Assembly: GCF_000168975.1 (NCBI RefSeq)
Contig: NZ_AAUW01000016.1
Coordinates: 1-64,000 of the forward strand
DNA from: Roseibium aggregatum IAM 12614
GTDB lineage: Bacteria; Pseudomonadota; Alphaproteobacteria; Rhizobiales; Stappiaceae
Reading direction: 5' to 3'
DNA: 64,000 nt
In this document: one piece after another, positions 10,498 to 19,977 of the stretch
Layout: every line of letters starts with the position of its first letter
Position numbering within the stretch: position 1 is the stretch's first letter
Translations under genes and position numbers: made by a program
The notes under the pieces: generated by a model
What the model was told of the DNA's origin: nothing
Seen by the model: only the letters and a program-made list of their open reading frames with translations
Databases searched by the model: none

Positions 10498-11628
10498 TCA
10501 GCTTCGCGTCTCGAGGATCAGCTTCGGCTCGTCCTTGTCCTCGTCGATGATCGTGCACTTGAAGCGCTTTTTCTTGGTCTGGCCGTTGAGCACCGTCACC
10601 GGCACCGACAGCGGAACATCCGAAGCGTCTTTGGCAGAGGTCAAGAGGGACGCATAGTTGCTCGGGTGCAGCAGCATCTCGGTGATCGGACGGCTGTCGA
10701 GAACGTCCGTCGTTAGGTGGTAGGTCTTCATTGCCGCGTTGTTCGCTGCGATGATGATCTTCGTATTGATGTTGACCACCAGGATCGGCGCACTGCAGGC
10801 TTCAAAAACCCTGGCGAAATCGACATCGCCGCCCGCATGGCCTGCCGAAAACAGCACACCGCCCACCGTGCCGCCAACGCGAAAATACATGGCATCATAT
10901 TTCAGCTCGACGCTGTCGTTGGATGCCAGCAGAAACTTGCCACGCCCGGTCGCGCTGGCCCGGCGTGTCAGCGCCGCTATCGTCAGGGAGACGATTGTCC
11001 GGCCAACACGGTTCTGGATGTGGGCGATGTTCCGGCCCAGGATCAGACGCGCGTCTTCGATCTGGAATCTCTTCAGGAAACCGTCGCTGGCAAAACGCAC
11101 GTAACCGAAATTGTCGACCAGCAGCACCACGCGCGTCGACGACGCCACGAAATGCTGGAGGATAGGTGCCAGCCCCAGGATGACCCGACCCGGATTGCTG
11201 TCGCTCTCGCCGATGGAGGGAAAACAGATTGCGAGGATCTTGCCGTCCGGCAACTCGTAACGATAGGCAACGATCGGAATGCCCGGAATACGGTGATCCG
11301 GCCCGCCGCCAACGTCGAACGGTCCCGCCTGCCCTTCCCGGATCGCGCCCTGAACCAGGCGGAGAATGGTTTTCCGGTCTTCCGGTGACAGATGGCGCAA
11401 TGCCTCGTTGGAAGGCGCCTCCTGCAGGTCGCGCACTTCGCTGTTGAAACTCTGAGAGCCGATCTCGTGCCAGAGGATGGTTTTCTTGCTGATGTCGGCA
11501 ATGAAAAACTGGATACCCGCCAGCGACAACGCCGGCGGTTCCCCGGCCTTTTTGACCGGCGGTTCTGTCGACGTTACTGGGTCTGTCGGCTTGTCCACCG
11601 TGGCGCTCTGCGCAGCGTTAGTCGTCAT
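10498..11628 (-). CDS. PAS-domain protein without an output domain
   Basis: 376 aa. After a low-complexity start (about 1-50), residues about 55-170 form a globular region of unknown type. Two PAS-like segments follow: one around VVLLVDNFGYVRFASDGFLKRFQIEDARLILGRNI and a second around APILVVNINTKIIIAANNAAMKTYHL. No kinase, GGDEF, EAL or DNA-binding domain is visible, so it may relay a signal by protein contact or act as a heme or FAD sensor. The start at ATG 11628 is the first plausible one; the ribosome site is weak. Confidence 0.65.
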   Translation of the reverse strand: MTTNAAQSATVDKPTDPVTSTEPPVKKAGEPPALSLAGIQFFIADISKKTILWHEIGSQSFNSEVRDLQEAPSNEALRHLSPEDRKTILRLVQGAIREGQAGPFDVGGGPDHRIPGIPIVAYRYELPDGKILAICFPSIGESDSNPGRVILGLAPILQHFVASSTRVVLLVDNFGYVRFASDGFLKRFQIEDARLILGRNIAHIQNRVGRTIVSLTIAALTRRASATGRGKFLLASNDSVELKYDAMYFRVGGTVGGVLFSAGHAGGDVDFARVFEACSAPILVVNINTKIIIAANNAAMKTYHLTTDVLDSRPITEMLLHPSNYASLLTSAKDASDVPLSVPVTVLNGQTKKKRFKCTIIDEDKDEPKLILETRS

Positions 11629-12065
11629 TCCATGCCTGGTCTGTTCGTCGCGGATTTCCCTGCGGCCAAGCATGCTTGGGAAATGCAAACAAACACTAAA
11701 ACTGCATCGTAAAATTCCCGAGATACGTCAATTTTTACAGTATTAAAAAAATGAAATACAATTTAATGAGAAGTTTTATTGTCAATTTTACGAAAGCTTA
11801 ATTTGCGGACTTGCGGAATTTCCAGCTTTTCCGGAACGCCTTGCCGGCACGGAACTGGCGCTGCAAAAACCGGAACGCATTCACCTTGTCCGAAGCATCG
11901 ATGGGCGACGGCTCACTACCTGTTGCGGCACTTTCAGCGGGCGACACCATAGATCGAATTTGCCTAAAAATTGTCACGAAAACACACAGGCCATGTCTAA
12001 TTCGCGTCTGCGTGCCGGCGCAATTTCCGTCGAGATTGAACTCATCCAAGCGGATGGAGGAGCCG
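11629..12065. other. Intergenic region with AT-rich core
   Basis: About 11690-11810 is strikingly AT-rich (runs of A and T, few GC) for this genome and probably holds the promoter of the PAS gene and upstream control for the small membrane protein. Open frames here have no convincing start or protein character. Confidence 0.4.
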
Positions 12066-12290
12066 ATGGCCCAAGCAACGATAGTTCAGCCGACGATTAA
12101 AACGCAGAACGCAAGCTTCAAACCTGTTTTGCTGTTCATAGTGGCAGCAGGCTTGTTGATGTTGATGTCCGCCCTGGAGCCGTCATTGGTGCTGCCGATG
12201 GTCGCGTTCCTGTCCATGGCCGCCGTCACCTGTCTGATGGCCCGCCGCCTGTTTCAGGACCTGACCGGCGCAGATGCGCAGGCAGACTGA
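12066..12290 (+). CDS. Small two-helix membrane protein
   Basis: 74 aa. GGAGG stands 6 bases before ATG 12066, so this start is preferred over an upstream extension of the frame. After about 20 polar residues come two hydrophobic helices (FKPVLLFIVAAGLLMLMSAL and SLVLPMVAFLSMAAVTCLM) and a short acidic tail. No known family. The next small gene follows 43 bp downstream on the same strand, so they may be co-transcribed. Confidence 0.65.
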   Translation: MAQATIVQPTIKTQNASFKPVLLFIVAAGLLMLMSALEPSLVLPMVAFLSMAAVTCLMARRLFQDLTGADAQAD

Positions 12291-12333
12291 CAGCAACCAA
12301 CGTACAACCGCTCAAACCAGACAGATCTTGATC

Positions 12334-12585
12334 ATGGCACGCGTCGAAAACCAGAAATCCAGAAAATCCGCTCCCTTGAAAAGCGACCTGCATGAAGCCC
12401 GGCCGCTGTTGCAGGCGATCTTTCTGGGCATGCTGCTGGCGACCGCCCTGGTCGCGGCGGCAGCCATGGCAAACCCCGCCAACATGCACGGTGGTCCAAA
12501 GGCAGAACCCGTCGCTCACACGGCAATCGGATCCGCTCCGGCAGTCCCCGGTCACCCCGATCAGACATCAAAGTCCGTGTTCTGA
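12334..12585 (+). CDS. Small single-helix membrane or exported protein
   Basis: 83 aa. A basic N-terminus (MARVENQKSRKSAPLKSD) precedes one hydrophobic helix (LLQAIFLGMLLATALVAAAAMA) and a Pro/Ala-rich tail of about 35 residues. It could be an anchored periplasmic tail or a secreted peptide. No strong Shine-Dalgarno is visible. No family recognised; codon use resembles its neighbours. Confidence 0.5.
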   Translation: MARVENQKSRKSAPLKSDLHEARPLLQAIFLGMLLATALVAAAAMANPANMHGGPKAEPVAHTAIGSAPAVPGHPDQTSKSVF

Positions 12586-12611
12586 AAACTTAACCCGCAA
12601 GAAAGCCGAGA

Positions 12612-12641
12612 CCCGGCCTCATGCTTGGCATGAGTGCCGGG
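12612..12641 (+). terminator. Terminator-like hairpin after the small membrane genes
   Basis: CCCGGC/GCCGGG and CTCATGC/GCATGAG form a 13-bp stem with one bulged T and a 3-base loop, 27 bp beyond the stop. There is no T run, so it may be an mRNA-stabilising hairpin rather than a terminator. Confidence 0.45.
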
Positions 12642-13131
12642 CCTCAGTGCCCGGTCCGCCCCCGGAAAAGATCTCCTGTCCGTTGCCGGCCCCTCTTTTG
12701 TCAGGCTGCCCGGCCATTGCAGAAGCATGCGCTTGTGCACGCCCTCAGCCTGACCACCCAGAGGTTATCCGTTAGTTGCGCCCGCTGTTGATCACGGTCA
12801 AGGACAGGACTTTGTTCGCCGTCCAAGTAAAGCAAGAACATGTTCTGCCTGCAAGACCGAGCACGGTTCCAGGCTGGCTTTGGCCGCAAATAAAACCGAG
12901 CGGCGGTGCACAGCCTTGAATACCGGGGATAACCGCGGGTACGGTATTTGCGAGTGTCCCGGAAAGCGTCCTGCCAGCTGAGGTGGAACAAAACCGGCAA
13001 CAGGGCATTTATCCCTCAACCGGTGATTATCGCCGCCGCAACTGGCGGCCAGAGAGGGATTTCCAATCATGACCATTGCCAACGGCGAAAAGTGGATCGA
13101 TAAAGAAACGAAGGGTTTGTCGGAGGCATCA
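12642..13131. other. Intergenic region, nothing firm
   Basis: About 490 bases before the DUF3775 start. I see no recognisable gene, RNA or repeat. The last 63 bases are open in frame with the next gene and start with an ATG at 13069 that could be an alternative start. Confidence 0.35.
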
Positions 13132-13542
13132 ATGGACATCGACCTCACACTTTCAGCGGACACGATCCGCCTGCTTGCCCAAAAGGCACGGGCCGTAGCG
13201 TCGTCTCTTCAGGACTCGTTCGAGGACGGTCACGAGGGCGACGTCGAATTTGATGCCGACGCGCTGGAGCAGAGCCACGGTCACGATGGCTTGGCGGAAG
13301 AGGAAAACGACGACCTCTCCGATGAGGAATTGCGGGAACTGATCGAGGACCTGAATGTCGATGAAGCCGCCGAACTGGTGGCTATCGCCTGGATCGGCCG
13401 CGGCGACTTCGAGGCAGAAGACTTCCAGCAAGCGGTCGATGAAGCGCGGGAACGTGCCGTCGGCTCAACGGCAACTTACCTGCTCGGCATGCCGCTTCTG
13501 GCCGATCACCTGGAAGCCGGGCTCGACACGCTCGACCTCTGA
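13132..13542 (+). CDS. DUF3775 domain protein
   Basis: 136 aa, strongly acidic. The start MDIDLTLSADTIRLLAQKAR, the central acidic stretch ending DDLSDEELRELIEDLNVDEAAELVAIAWIGRGDF, and the closing TYLLGMPLLADHLEAGLD match the DUF3775 family of alphaproteobacteria. GGAGG lies 7 bases before ATG 13132. An in-frame ATG at 13069 with GAGAGGG 10 bases upstream would add 21 non-conserved residues. Function is unknown; the protein is cytosolic and probably helical. Confidence 0.8.
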   Translation: MDIDLTLSADTIRLLAQKARAVASSLQDSFEDGHEGDVEFDADALEQSHGHDGLAEEENDDLSDEELRELIEDLNVDEAAELVAIAWIGRGDFEAEDFQQAVDEARERAVGSTATYLLGMPLLADHLEAGLDTLDL

Positions 13543-13740
13543 CGACCACCACCGGGCGTCCTTGTCCGCCGGACTTCGCAGGCATTCGAAGGTCAGGACG
13601 CCTGGGTCAATGTTGCCGGGTCATCCACATCTGGTCGTTTTCCTTGGGAAAACCCGTTAGCAATTGATTTACCGTCTTTCGGCAACCGGACATTTGGCTC
13701 ACTCTTGCCTCACTTCGTGGTGGGACAAGGGAGTGAGGGC

Positions 13741-13866
13741 ATGCTTCAGGATCCGGCGAACCAGGACGTATTTACCGTCCATCGTCCGTCTCCATGGCCA
13801 TATGTCGGGGCAATGATTGCTGCGTCGGCCCTGATCACGACACTGGTCGTCGCGTTCAGCAGCTAA
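13741..13866 (+). CDS. 41-aa single-helix membrane protein
   Basis: Short gene with a clear ribosome site (GGGAGTGAGGGC directly before ATG). The product begins MLQDPANQDVFTVHRPSPWP, then one transmembrane helix (YVGAMIAASALITTLVVAF), then SS. It lies 56 bp upstream of the DUF1624 gene in the same orientation, so it may be co-transcribed with it. Similar one-helix micro-proteins often bind larger membrane proteins; that is inference here. Confidence 0.55.
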   Translation: MLQDPANQDVFTVHRPSPWPYVGAMIAASALITTLVVAFSS

Positions 13867-13922
13867 TCCATACCGGCTCTGCCGCCCGTCAACGGCCCCG
13901 GTTATCGTTCAGAGAGTTTTTT

Positions 13923-14882
13923 ATGCGTTCAACGCGTCTGGCCGTGCTCGATCTTGCCCGCGGCCTCGCTGTTGTCGCCATGGCGATCTACCATTTTTCC
14001 TGGGACCTATCCTGGTTCGCTTACGTCGACTGGCCCGTCGCCCAGGGTACCGGCTGGCGCATCTTTGCTGCTTCGATAGCCGGCAGCTTCCTGTTTCTGG
14101 CCGGCATCAGCCTCGATTTCGCACATCACACGGGCATCCGCTGGCAGGCCTTCTGGCGCCGTCTTGGCGTGATCGTTGCCGCGGCGGCTGCGGTGTCTGC
14201 GGTCACCTATTTCACCTTTGGCGATACGTTTGTCCGCTTCGGCATCCTGCACTCTATTGCCCTGTCCAGCCTGATCGCCCTGCCCTTCACACGTCTGCCC
14301 GTCGTCTTTGCAGTGCTCGCCGCCGCACTGGTTTTCTCCCTGCCATTTTGGGCGGCTTCGCCTGCATTTGACGGGCAGGTGTGGCTGTGGACCGGGCTTG
14401 GGACGCCGGGGTTTGCCAGCGTCGACTATGTCCCTCTTGCACCCTGGGCCGGCGTGACGCTCGCCGGCGTCGCCGTCTCGAAGATCTTTCGCAATCTCGG
14501 CCTGTGGCAGAGTTTGTCCGGCCTGACCTTTTCCCATCGCCCGGGTCGTCTGACACGGTTTCTTGGCCGCCATTCCCTGCCGGTCTATCTGCTGCACCAG
14601 CCTTTGCTATACGGCCTTGTATGGACAGCAGCGCAGGTCGGCCCCGAAATGGACAGGTCCGCAATCGCCTTTGTGCGCAACTGCACGGCTTCCTGCCAGG
14701 GCACAACCGCCACGCCGGACATCTGCCAGGCAGCTTGCGGATGCACGCTCGACTATCTGAAAGCAGACGGCATCTGGGATAAGCTTCTGGCAGAGCCGGA
14801 AAACCAGTCGCTGCGAAACCAAATGTCAAACCGATACAGCCAGTGCCTCGCTGACCCGGAGTGGCAGGCCCCGGTCAACTGA
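13923..14882 (+). CDS. DUF1624 / HGSNAT-type acyltransferase-like membrane protein
   Basis: 319 aa with about seven to eight helices. The opening RLAVLDLARGLAVVAMAIYHFSWDL and the later FRFGILHSIALSSLIALPF-like segment are the DUF1624 (heparan-alpha-glucosaminide acetyltransferase catalytic) signature. The central YVPLAPWAGVTLAGV and HSLPVYLLHQPLLYGLVW motifs are also present. The family moves acyl groups across the membrane using acyl-CoA. An unusual Cys-rich soluble tail of about 75 residues (six cysteines, CTASCQG...CQAACGC) follows the last helix. GAGAG precedes the ATG by some 10 bases. Confidence 0.85.
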   Translation: MRSTRLAVLDLARGLAVVAMAIYHFSWDLSWFAYVDWPVAQGTGWRIFAASIAGSFLFLAGISLDFAHHTGIRWQAFWRRLGVIVAAAAAVSAVTYFTFGDTFVRFGILHSIALSSLIALPFTRLPVVFAVLAAALVFSLPFWAASPAFDGQVWLWTGLGTPGFASVDYVPLAPWAGVTLAGVAVSKIFRNLGLWQSLSGLTFSHRPGRLTRFLGRHSLPVYLLHQPLLYGLVWTAAQVGPEMDRSAIAFVRNCTASCQGTTATPDICQAACGCTLDYLKADGIWDKLLAEPENQSLRNQMSNRYSQCLADPEWQAPVN

Positions 14883-14919
14883 CGTCACCTTCCCTGATGC
14901 CGCGGGGCATTTCCTGGGC

Positions 14920-15846
14920 TCAGGCAAGCTCAGCCAATTGCTGCAGCGCCCGCTGCCGCCTCTGCCGCGCAAAGGGCAGAAACACAGCCTCGTCCCGCCC
15001 TGCGGCTACCTGCTCCAACGCCCAGAGCGCCGATACGCCGTCACATTTGGCTTTCATCACGACGAGACGTCTCGCATCAGGCAGGTCCGCCCCGGTGACC
15101 GCATAGGCTTGCAGAAAGACGCCCTCCTGATCCGGCCCCATCTGATGTTCGAGAACAGCATAGGCAAGATCCCAGGCTGGATCGGACATGGCTGAAAACT
15201 CCCAGTCGATCAGCCAGAGCCGTTCAGCCGTCATCAGGCAGTTGCCGGGAGATGGATCCCCATGGCTCGGGACATACACGGGGCCAGCGCTGCCCGCTGT
15301 AACTGTCGCGCGAAGCTTCAGCACCTTTTCCAGCCCGGCCATTTCCGCACCAAGCCCGGCCGCATCCCGAAGTCCTTGCCATTGTGCCTGAAGCACGCAG
15401 TCCGGGTCGAGCCGCCCTTCGAAGGCCGCCCCAGACCCATGCAAGCGCCCCAGCGCCTGACCAAGAGCCTGAGCAAGAACATGCGGCATCTGGCCCAGAA
15501 GGCCGGCAGGGGCGCCACTGACCTCGACTGCCCTTGTCACCAGAACGCCGGTGCCTGGATCACAGAACACCGGCGGCACGGCAAGGCAGGCGTCCGCTGC
15601 CAGCGACAGGTTCCGCGCCTCCGCTTTCCTGTCGATGCTGCCTGCCTCCTCCAAACGCGGCAGGCGTAGAAAGAAGGTGCCTTTCCCGGCCTCAAGCCTG
15701 AAAACACGGTTGGTCAACCCAGGAAAGGCCGTGGCCGTCAAAGGCATGCCGCAAAGACGGTGCAAATCCGGATGATTTTCGAAGGTTTCCAGGATGACTG
15801 GCAAGGTGGCGTCTGGCGCGTCGGTGGAAAGCTGTGGCACAAGCAA
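14920..15846 (-). CDS. Choline kinase/APH-type phosphotransferase
   Basis: About 308 aa with the protein-kinase-like fold of aminoglycoside and choline phosphotransferases. The Brenner motif is SHGDPSPGNCL, the metal-binding DWEF follows (LIDWEFSAMSDPAWDLAY), and the N-terminal part has GLTNRVFRLEAGKGTFFLRLPR. This points to small-molecule phosphorylation such as choline or ethanolamine. The start is unsure: no ATG is available near the 5' end, so TTG 15846 or GTG 15840 must be used, and no ribosome site is visible. It is divergent from the SelW-like gene. Confidence 0.82.
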   Translation of the reverse strand: MLVPQLSTDAPDATLPVILETFENHPDLHRLCGMPLTATAFPGLTNRVFRLEAGKGTFFLRLPRLEEAGSIDRKAEARNLSLAADACLAVPPVFCDPGTGVLVTRAVEVSGAPAGLLGQMPHVLAQALGQALGRLHGSGAAFEGRLDPDCVLQAQWQGLRDAAGLGAEMAGLEKVLKLRATVTAGSAGPVYVPSHGDPSPGNCLMTAERLWLIDWEFSAMSDPAWDLAYAVLEHQMGPDQEGVFLQAYAVTGADLPDARRLVVMKAKCDGVSALWALEQVAAGRDEAVFLPFARQRRQRALQQLAELA

Positions 15847-15883
15847 AGACCATTAAGTGAAACAGAGGAGCCGGCCGGACGCC

Positions 15884-16198
15884 ATGACGAACGTCCCTTC
15901 GCCCCATATCATCATCACCTATTGCCGCCAATGCAATTGGCTGCTGCGGTCCGCATGGATGGCTCAGGAGATCCTGTCCACCTTTTCTGAAGAAACAGGG
16001 GCGGTTACGCTGGTTCCTGGCACCGGTGGCATCTTTACGATCGTCTGCGACGGTGAAACCGTCTGGGACCGCAAGACGGATGGCGGCTTTCCGGAGGCCA
16101 AGGTGCTGAAACAGCGGTTACGCGACCAGCTTTGGCCGGAGAAGGATCTCGGCCACAGCGACCGGCAAGACCAGCAGAACGATCCCGGGGACGTTTGA
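15884..16198 (+). CDS. SelT/SelW/SelH-family (Rdx) thioredoxin-like protein
   Basis: 104 aa. The motif ITYCRQCNWLLRSAWMAQEIL is the selenoprotein W type Rdx signature with cysteine in place of selenocysteine (CxxC), followed by VTLVPGTGGIFTIVCDGETVWDRKTDGGFPEAKVLKQRLRD. Thioredoxin-like fold, presumed redox protein of the cytoplasm; its partner is unknown. ATG 15884 fits the domain boundary although GAGGAG lies about 14 bases upstream. Confidence 0.88.
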   Translation: MTNVPSPHIIITYCRQCNWLLRSAWMAQEILSTFSEETGAVTLVPGTGGIFTIVCDGETVWDRKTDGGFPEAKVLKQRLRDQLWPEKDLGHSDRQDQQNDPGDV

Positions 16199-16296
16199 TT
16201 GGATTACCCTTCTTAAACCTGCGGACTTCTAAGGTACGCGTCTGAAACGAAGCTTTCGGATGAAAATCAAGACAAGCCGCATGAACCGGAGCCTTC

Positions 16297-17034
16297 ATGC
16301 ACATCGGGTTATCAGGGTTATTTCTGGCAATAGTATTGCTCGCAGGAACAGGCGTTTCAGCAGCAACCGACAATACCCGACCAGAAATTGTCATTTACAC
16401 CGAAGACTACAAACCTCTTTATTTTCCCCATGAAGACGGACGTATCGACGGCTCTGTCACCAGACTTGTCCAGAGCCTTGCCGACGAAGCCGGCATATCG
16501 GTCCAGATGCATATGCGTCCTTTCAAGCGCGGATTGAACGCGGTTGAAAGCAACGCCAACCACTGTTTCATGGCTCTATGGCGCACAGAAGCCCGCGAAC
16601 CGAATTTCAACTGGGTCGGACCTTTGGAAATCGACGGCTACGGTCTGTTTGCCCTCAAGGACAGCTCGATCAGACTGTCATCCGTTGAGGACAGTTTTGG
16701 TTATGCGACGGGGGCGGTTGGCGGCTGGACCAGTACCAACGAACTTCAGGATGCGGGCCACCCCAATCTGGTTCTGGTGTACGAAGACAAGCTGAACGCA
16801 AACATGCTGAAGACCGGCCATACCCAGCTCTGGCTGGGCGGTCTGATATCATCCCCCTATGTCGCCGCGCAGGAAGGCGTGGAGATCAGGAAGCTGCTGA
16901 CCCTCCAGACCGTGGAGCTTGCGCTGGCCTGCAACCCGAAAACAGACGTGTCACTCACCGATAGGCTGCAGGCCGTCCTCAATTCCCACCTTGAAAAGAA
17001 ACCGCAGAGCAACCCCAAGCGTTTGACGCAATAG
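16297..17034 (+). CDS. Periplasmic solute-binding protein (SBP_bac_3-like)
   Basis: 245 aa with a signal peptide (LSGLFLAIVLLAGTGVSAA). The mature protein shows the family 3 binding-protein pattern: IVIYTEDYKPLYFPHEDGRIDGSVTRLVQSLADEAGI, then HMRPFKRGLNAVESNANHCFMALWRTEARE. This subgroup is often not linked to an ABC transporter and may work with receptors. No transporter genes are next to it; the chemoreceptor gene begins 180 bp downstream, which makes a chemotaxis link possible but unproven. Confidence 0.75.
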   Translation: MHIGLSGLFLAIVLLAGTGVSAATDNTRPEIVIYTEDYKPLYFPHEDGRIDGSVTRLVQSLADEAGISVQMHMRPFKRGLNAVESNANHCFMALWRTEAREPNFNWVGPLEIDGYGLFALKDSSIRLSSVEDSFGYATGAVGGWTSTNELQDAGHPNLVLVYEDKLNANMLKTGHTQLWLGGLISSPYVAAQEGVEIRKLLTLQTVELALACNPKTDVSLTDRLQAVLNSHLEKKPQSNPKRLTQ

Positions 17035-17214
17035 GAAATTTCGTTTCTCAAAGAGGTTCTTTGTTTAGCGGGGCCCAGCAGAGAACCTTTCCAAAGCCTT
17101 ACCTGCACAACAAGCGTACAAAAAGCCGCCCATAATTAATGCAGCTCTCCTTCGGGTCTTCTTAAAACTTTCCGCTCAAAATGGTTCCGGCTAGACAACC
17201 TCCGGAGCTCGAGA

Positions 17215-19737
17215 ATGAAGTTCGTAAACCTTCCTTTCCGGAAGACTGCAACCAGCGCCACACCGAAAGGGATTGACCGGACCGGGACAGCGGCACGGCA
17301 ACGCGTCTTCTTCGACTGGCCGATCAAGACCCAGTTGCAGATCGGCTTCGGCGCCATGCTTCTGTGCGCCATCGGCGTCGGTGCGGGCGGCCTGTACGCC
17401 GGCTCGGAGGTCAAGAACTCGGTGACGGTCGCCAAGACGGCCAACGAACTCCTCGGCAGCGTTCCCCGCTTGCTGACCAACGCCCAGACATTCGGCCGCG
17501 ACGGAAGCAGCCAGGCGGCAGACGCCGTCACCGCCGATATTGCCTCGATTTCCCGGGAAAGCCTGAACCTCTCCGAAAGCCAGCCCCAGGCAGCAACACA
17601 GCTTGCGGCAATCGTCGGCGAGCTGGAGACCGGATTTGCGACGCTGCGCGACAAACGGCAGAGCCGGGATACGGCAGCGGCCAGTCTCGACACGCTGACG
17701 TCCGAACTGGTCGAAACCACCAACAAGGCCTTCGAGGACTACACGGCCCTTGCCGCTTACAGATCCGCCCTTGCCATCACCAACGAAGGCAAGATGAACA
17801 ACCTGTCCAACGTCAGCCCTCGGCTCAGCAACATGCGCATCACCACGGTGGTGCTGGCGCAGGAGGCAGAGACCTTTGCCGCGGCACCGGACAAGGGCCT
17901 GGCAAAGAAGCTGGCCGAACGGGTGGATGCCCTGGACAAGGATGCCAAGGCCGTCCGCCGCACGGTGAAGACCGACACGATCAAGGACAGCGTCAAGGCT
18001 CTGACGAAAAGCTCCAAGTCCTTTGAAAAGCTGCTGAAGGCGCATCTGAAGTCTCCGGACCCGAACGCCTGGCAAAAGCAACTGGAGCCCGCCACCCGTG
18101 AGCTGATCACCCTTGCCGACACCATCATCAAGGCCGCCGAAGAACCCATCAACGACCTGACGCAGGAACTGCGGGACTTCGACAAGGCCAGCGCCGACAT
18201 TGCCCTTTTGTCGAATTATACCCAGAGCGTTGCCCGCAGCGTGCTTGGTGTCCGCAGCGCCTATTCCGACTATCTGAACACATCGTCCCAAAACGCCGCC
18301 GATACGTTCCAGATGTACCTGGCCGATGCCCGCACGGAACTGGGCAACCTCGACACAGTGCGAACCGCCGCCGGCAAGAATACCTCCGACAAGGCCCTGA
18401 CCGATCTTCTGAACGGGCCCCTGAAGGCGCTTGTTGCGGCCGGTACGGACGCTTTGCCGAAACTGGACACCACGTTTGCCGAAGTCGTTGCCTCAACGGC
18501 GGCACTGCGCTCAAGCGAACAATCCTTTGCCGCGGCAGCCGCCTCGCTAACCGATCAGGCGGAAGTCATCAGCGCCAACTCGGAAGCGACCGCTCTTGCA
18601 AGCGCCGTTGGCGCACAGACGCAGATCACCGTCACCCTGGGTCTGGCCCTGCTTCTGGGCATCGCCTTCGTCGTGCTGCTATCCAGCGCCATCATCCGCC
18701 CCATCCGGGGGCTGACCGGCGCGATGCTCAAACTGAGAGACGGCGATACGGATCTCGACCTGCCCGCAGCAAACCGCAAGGACGAAATCGGCCATATGGC
18801 CCAGGCCGTCGCAACCTTCCGCGACCGGGAAATCGAACGAATGCGGCTGGAAGAGGAAACCCTTGCCAACCAGGAAGGTGTCCGCAAGCGGCAAGCGACC
18901 GTTGACGCCCTTGTGGCCTCGTTCCGCCAGGATATCGAGGAAGCCCTCGCCACGGTGACAGGCAACATGCAGCAGCTTGACAACACTGCCGAGCAGCTTT
19001 CCGAAATCGCCCGCACGACCACAGGCAAGTCCGAGGATGTCAGCACGGCCTCCAGCCAGGCCAGCCATAACGTCCAGACGATTGCAGCCGCCACGGAAGA
19101 ACTCAGCGCCTCGGTTCAGGAAGTTGGCCGGCAGGTCAACGACACCCTGGTGCGCGTCGAGGAAGTTGCAGGCGCCACCCGCACCTCCAATGACCAGATC
19201 AAGGGCCTGTCCGCCGCGGCGGAGCGCATCGGCGCTGTCGTGCAGCTCATTCAGGAGATTGCCGAGCAGACCAATCTGCTGGCACTCAATGCGACCATCG
19301 AAGCCGCCCGTGCCGGTGACGCCGGACGGGGATTTGCCGTGGTTGCCTCCGAGGTGAAGTCTCTGGCCGGACAGACAGCCAAGGCGACCGAGGAAATCTC
19401 CAGCCAGGTGACAGAAATCCAGCAGGCCACCAACGGTGCTGTCGAAGCGATCAGCGCAATCATGGACATGATGGAATCCGTCAACGAAACAGCCGCCGCC
19501 ATGGCAAGCTCCGTGGAGCAGCAGGCCGGTGCAACGGCCGAAATCTCCACTGGCGTCTCCCAGGCGGCCGGCCAGACCGCCAGCGTGTCGGAGAATATCG
19601 GTGACCTCTCCCGCGGCTCCAGCGAAACCAGCCTGTCGGCCCGTGAGGTGGAAGAAATCACCGACGCGGCCACCCGGCAGCTCGCTGAAGTCACCACCCG
19701 GATCGACCGGTTCCTGCAGGACGTCGCCGCAGCCTGA
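17215..19737 (+). CDS. Methyl-accepting chemotaxis protein
   Basis: 840 aa. A first membrane helix (about 43-62) and a second (about 460-485, [22 protein letters not shown]) enclose a periplasmic domain of about 395 residues that is mostly helical, suggesting a helical-bundle sensor. A HAMP domain ([43 protein letters not shown]) and the conserved signalling hairpin ([37 protein letters not shown]) follow. It signals to CheA/CheW. No other chemotaxis genes lie in the window. The ligand is unknown. Confidence 0.93.
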   Translation: MKFVNLPFRKTATSATPKGIDRTGTAARQRVFFDWPIKTQLQIGFGAMLLCAIGVGAGGLYAGSEVKNSVTVAKTANELLGSVPRLLTNAQTFGRDGSSQAADAVTADIASISRESLNLSESQPQAATQLAAIVGELETGFATLRDKRQSRDTAAASLDTLTSELVETTNKAFEDYTALAAYRSALAITNEGKMNNLSNVSPRLSNMRITTVVLAQEAETFAAAPDKGLAKKLAERVDALDKDAKAVRRTVKTDTIKDSVKALTKSSKSFEKLLKAHLKSPDPNAWQKQLEPATRELITLADTIIKAAEEPINDLTQELRDFDKASADIALLSNYTQSVARSVLGVRSAYSDYLNTSSQNAADTFQMYLADARTELGNLDTVRTAAGKNTSDKALTDLLNGPLKALVAAGTDALPKLDTTFAEVVASTAALRSSEQSFAAAAASLTDQAEVISANSEATALASAVGAQTQITVTLGLALLLGIAFVVLLSSAIIRPIRGLTGAMLKLRDGDTDLDLPAANRKDEIGHMAQAVATFRDREIERMRLEEETLANQEGVRKRQATVDALVASFRQDIEEALATVTGNMQQLDNTAEQLSEIARTTTGKSEDVSTASSQASHNVQTIAAATEELSASVQEVGRQVNDTLVRVEEVAGATRTSNDQIKGLSAAAERIGAVVQLIQEIAEQTNLLALNATIEAARAGDAGRGFAVVASEVKSLAGQTAKATEEISSQVTEIQQATNGAVEAISAIMDMMESVNETAAAMASSVEQQAGATAEISTGVSQAAGQTASVSENIGDLSRGSSETSLSAREVEEITDAATRQLAEVTTRIDRFLQDVAAA

Positions 19738-19794
19738 GTGGCGGCATTCTCCTAGTTCCCGGGGTCATCCCGGCACCCCGCTGGTTTTCACCTG

Positions 19795-19942
19795 CCTATC
19801 CGCAGTCATCCCGGACGCAGCGTAGCGAAGATCCGGGATCGGGGTGCGCCTGACTTACGCCAGGCGTTCGAGTGTCTTTCGACATGCATGTGCTCCCCGA
19901 TCCCGGTGCGCGCTTCGCTTGACCGGGATGACTGCGGATAGG
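19795..19942. repeat. Palindromic intergenic element (GTCATCCCGG family)
   Basis: A perfect 20-bp inverted repeat (19795-19814 with 19923-19942) encloses a second 12-bp one formed by CCGGGATCGGGG and CCCCGATCCCGG. Arms begin GTCATCCCGG and share the motif GCGNAGCGAAG. It lies between convergent genes and belongs to the same family as the elements at 27.2 kb and 32.9 kb. It would form a very stable transcript hairpin. Confidence 0.75.
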
Positions 19943-19977
19943 TCATCTTATCGGATTGGCTGCGTGACTGAATTCAC

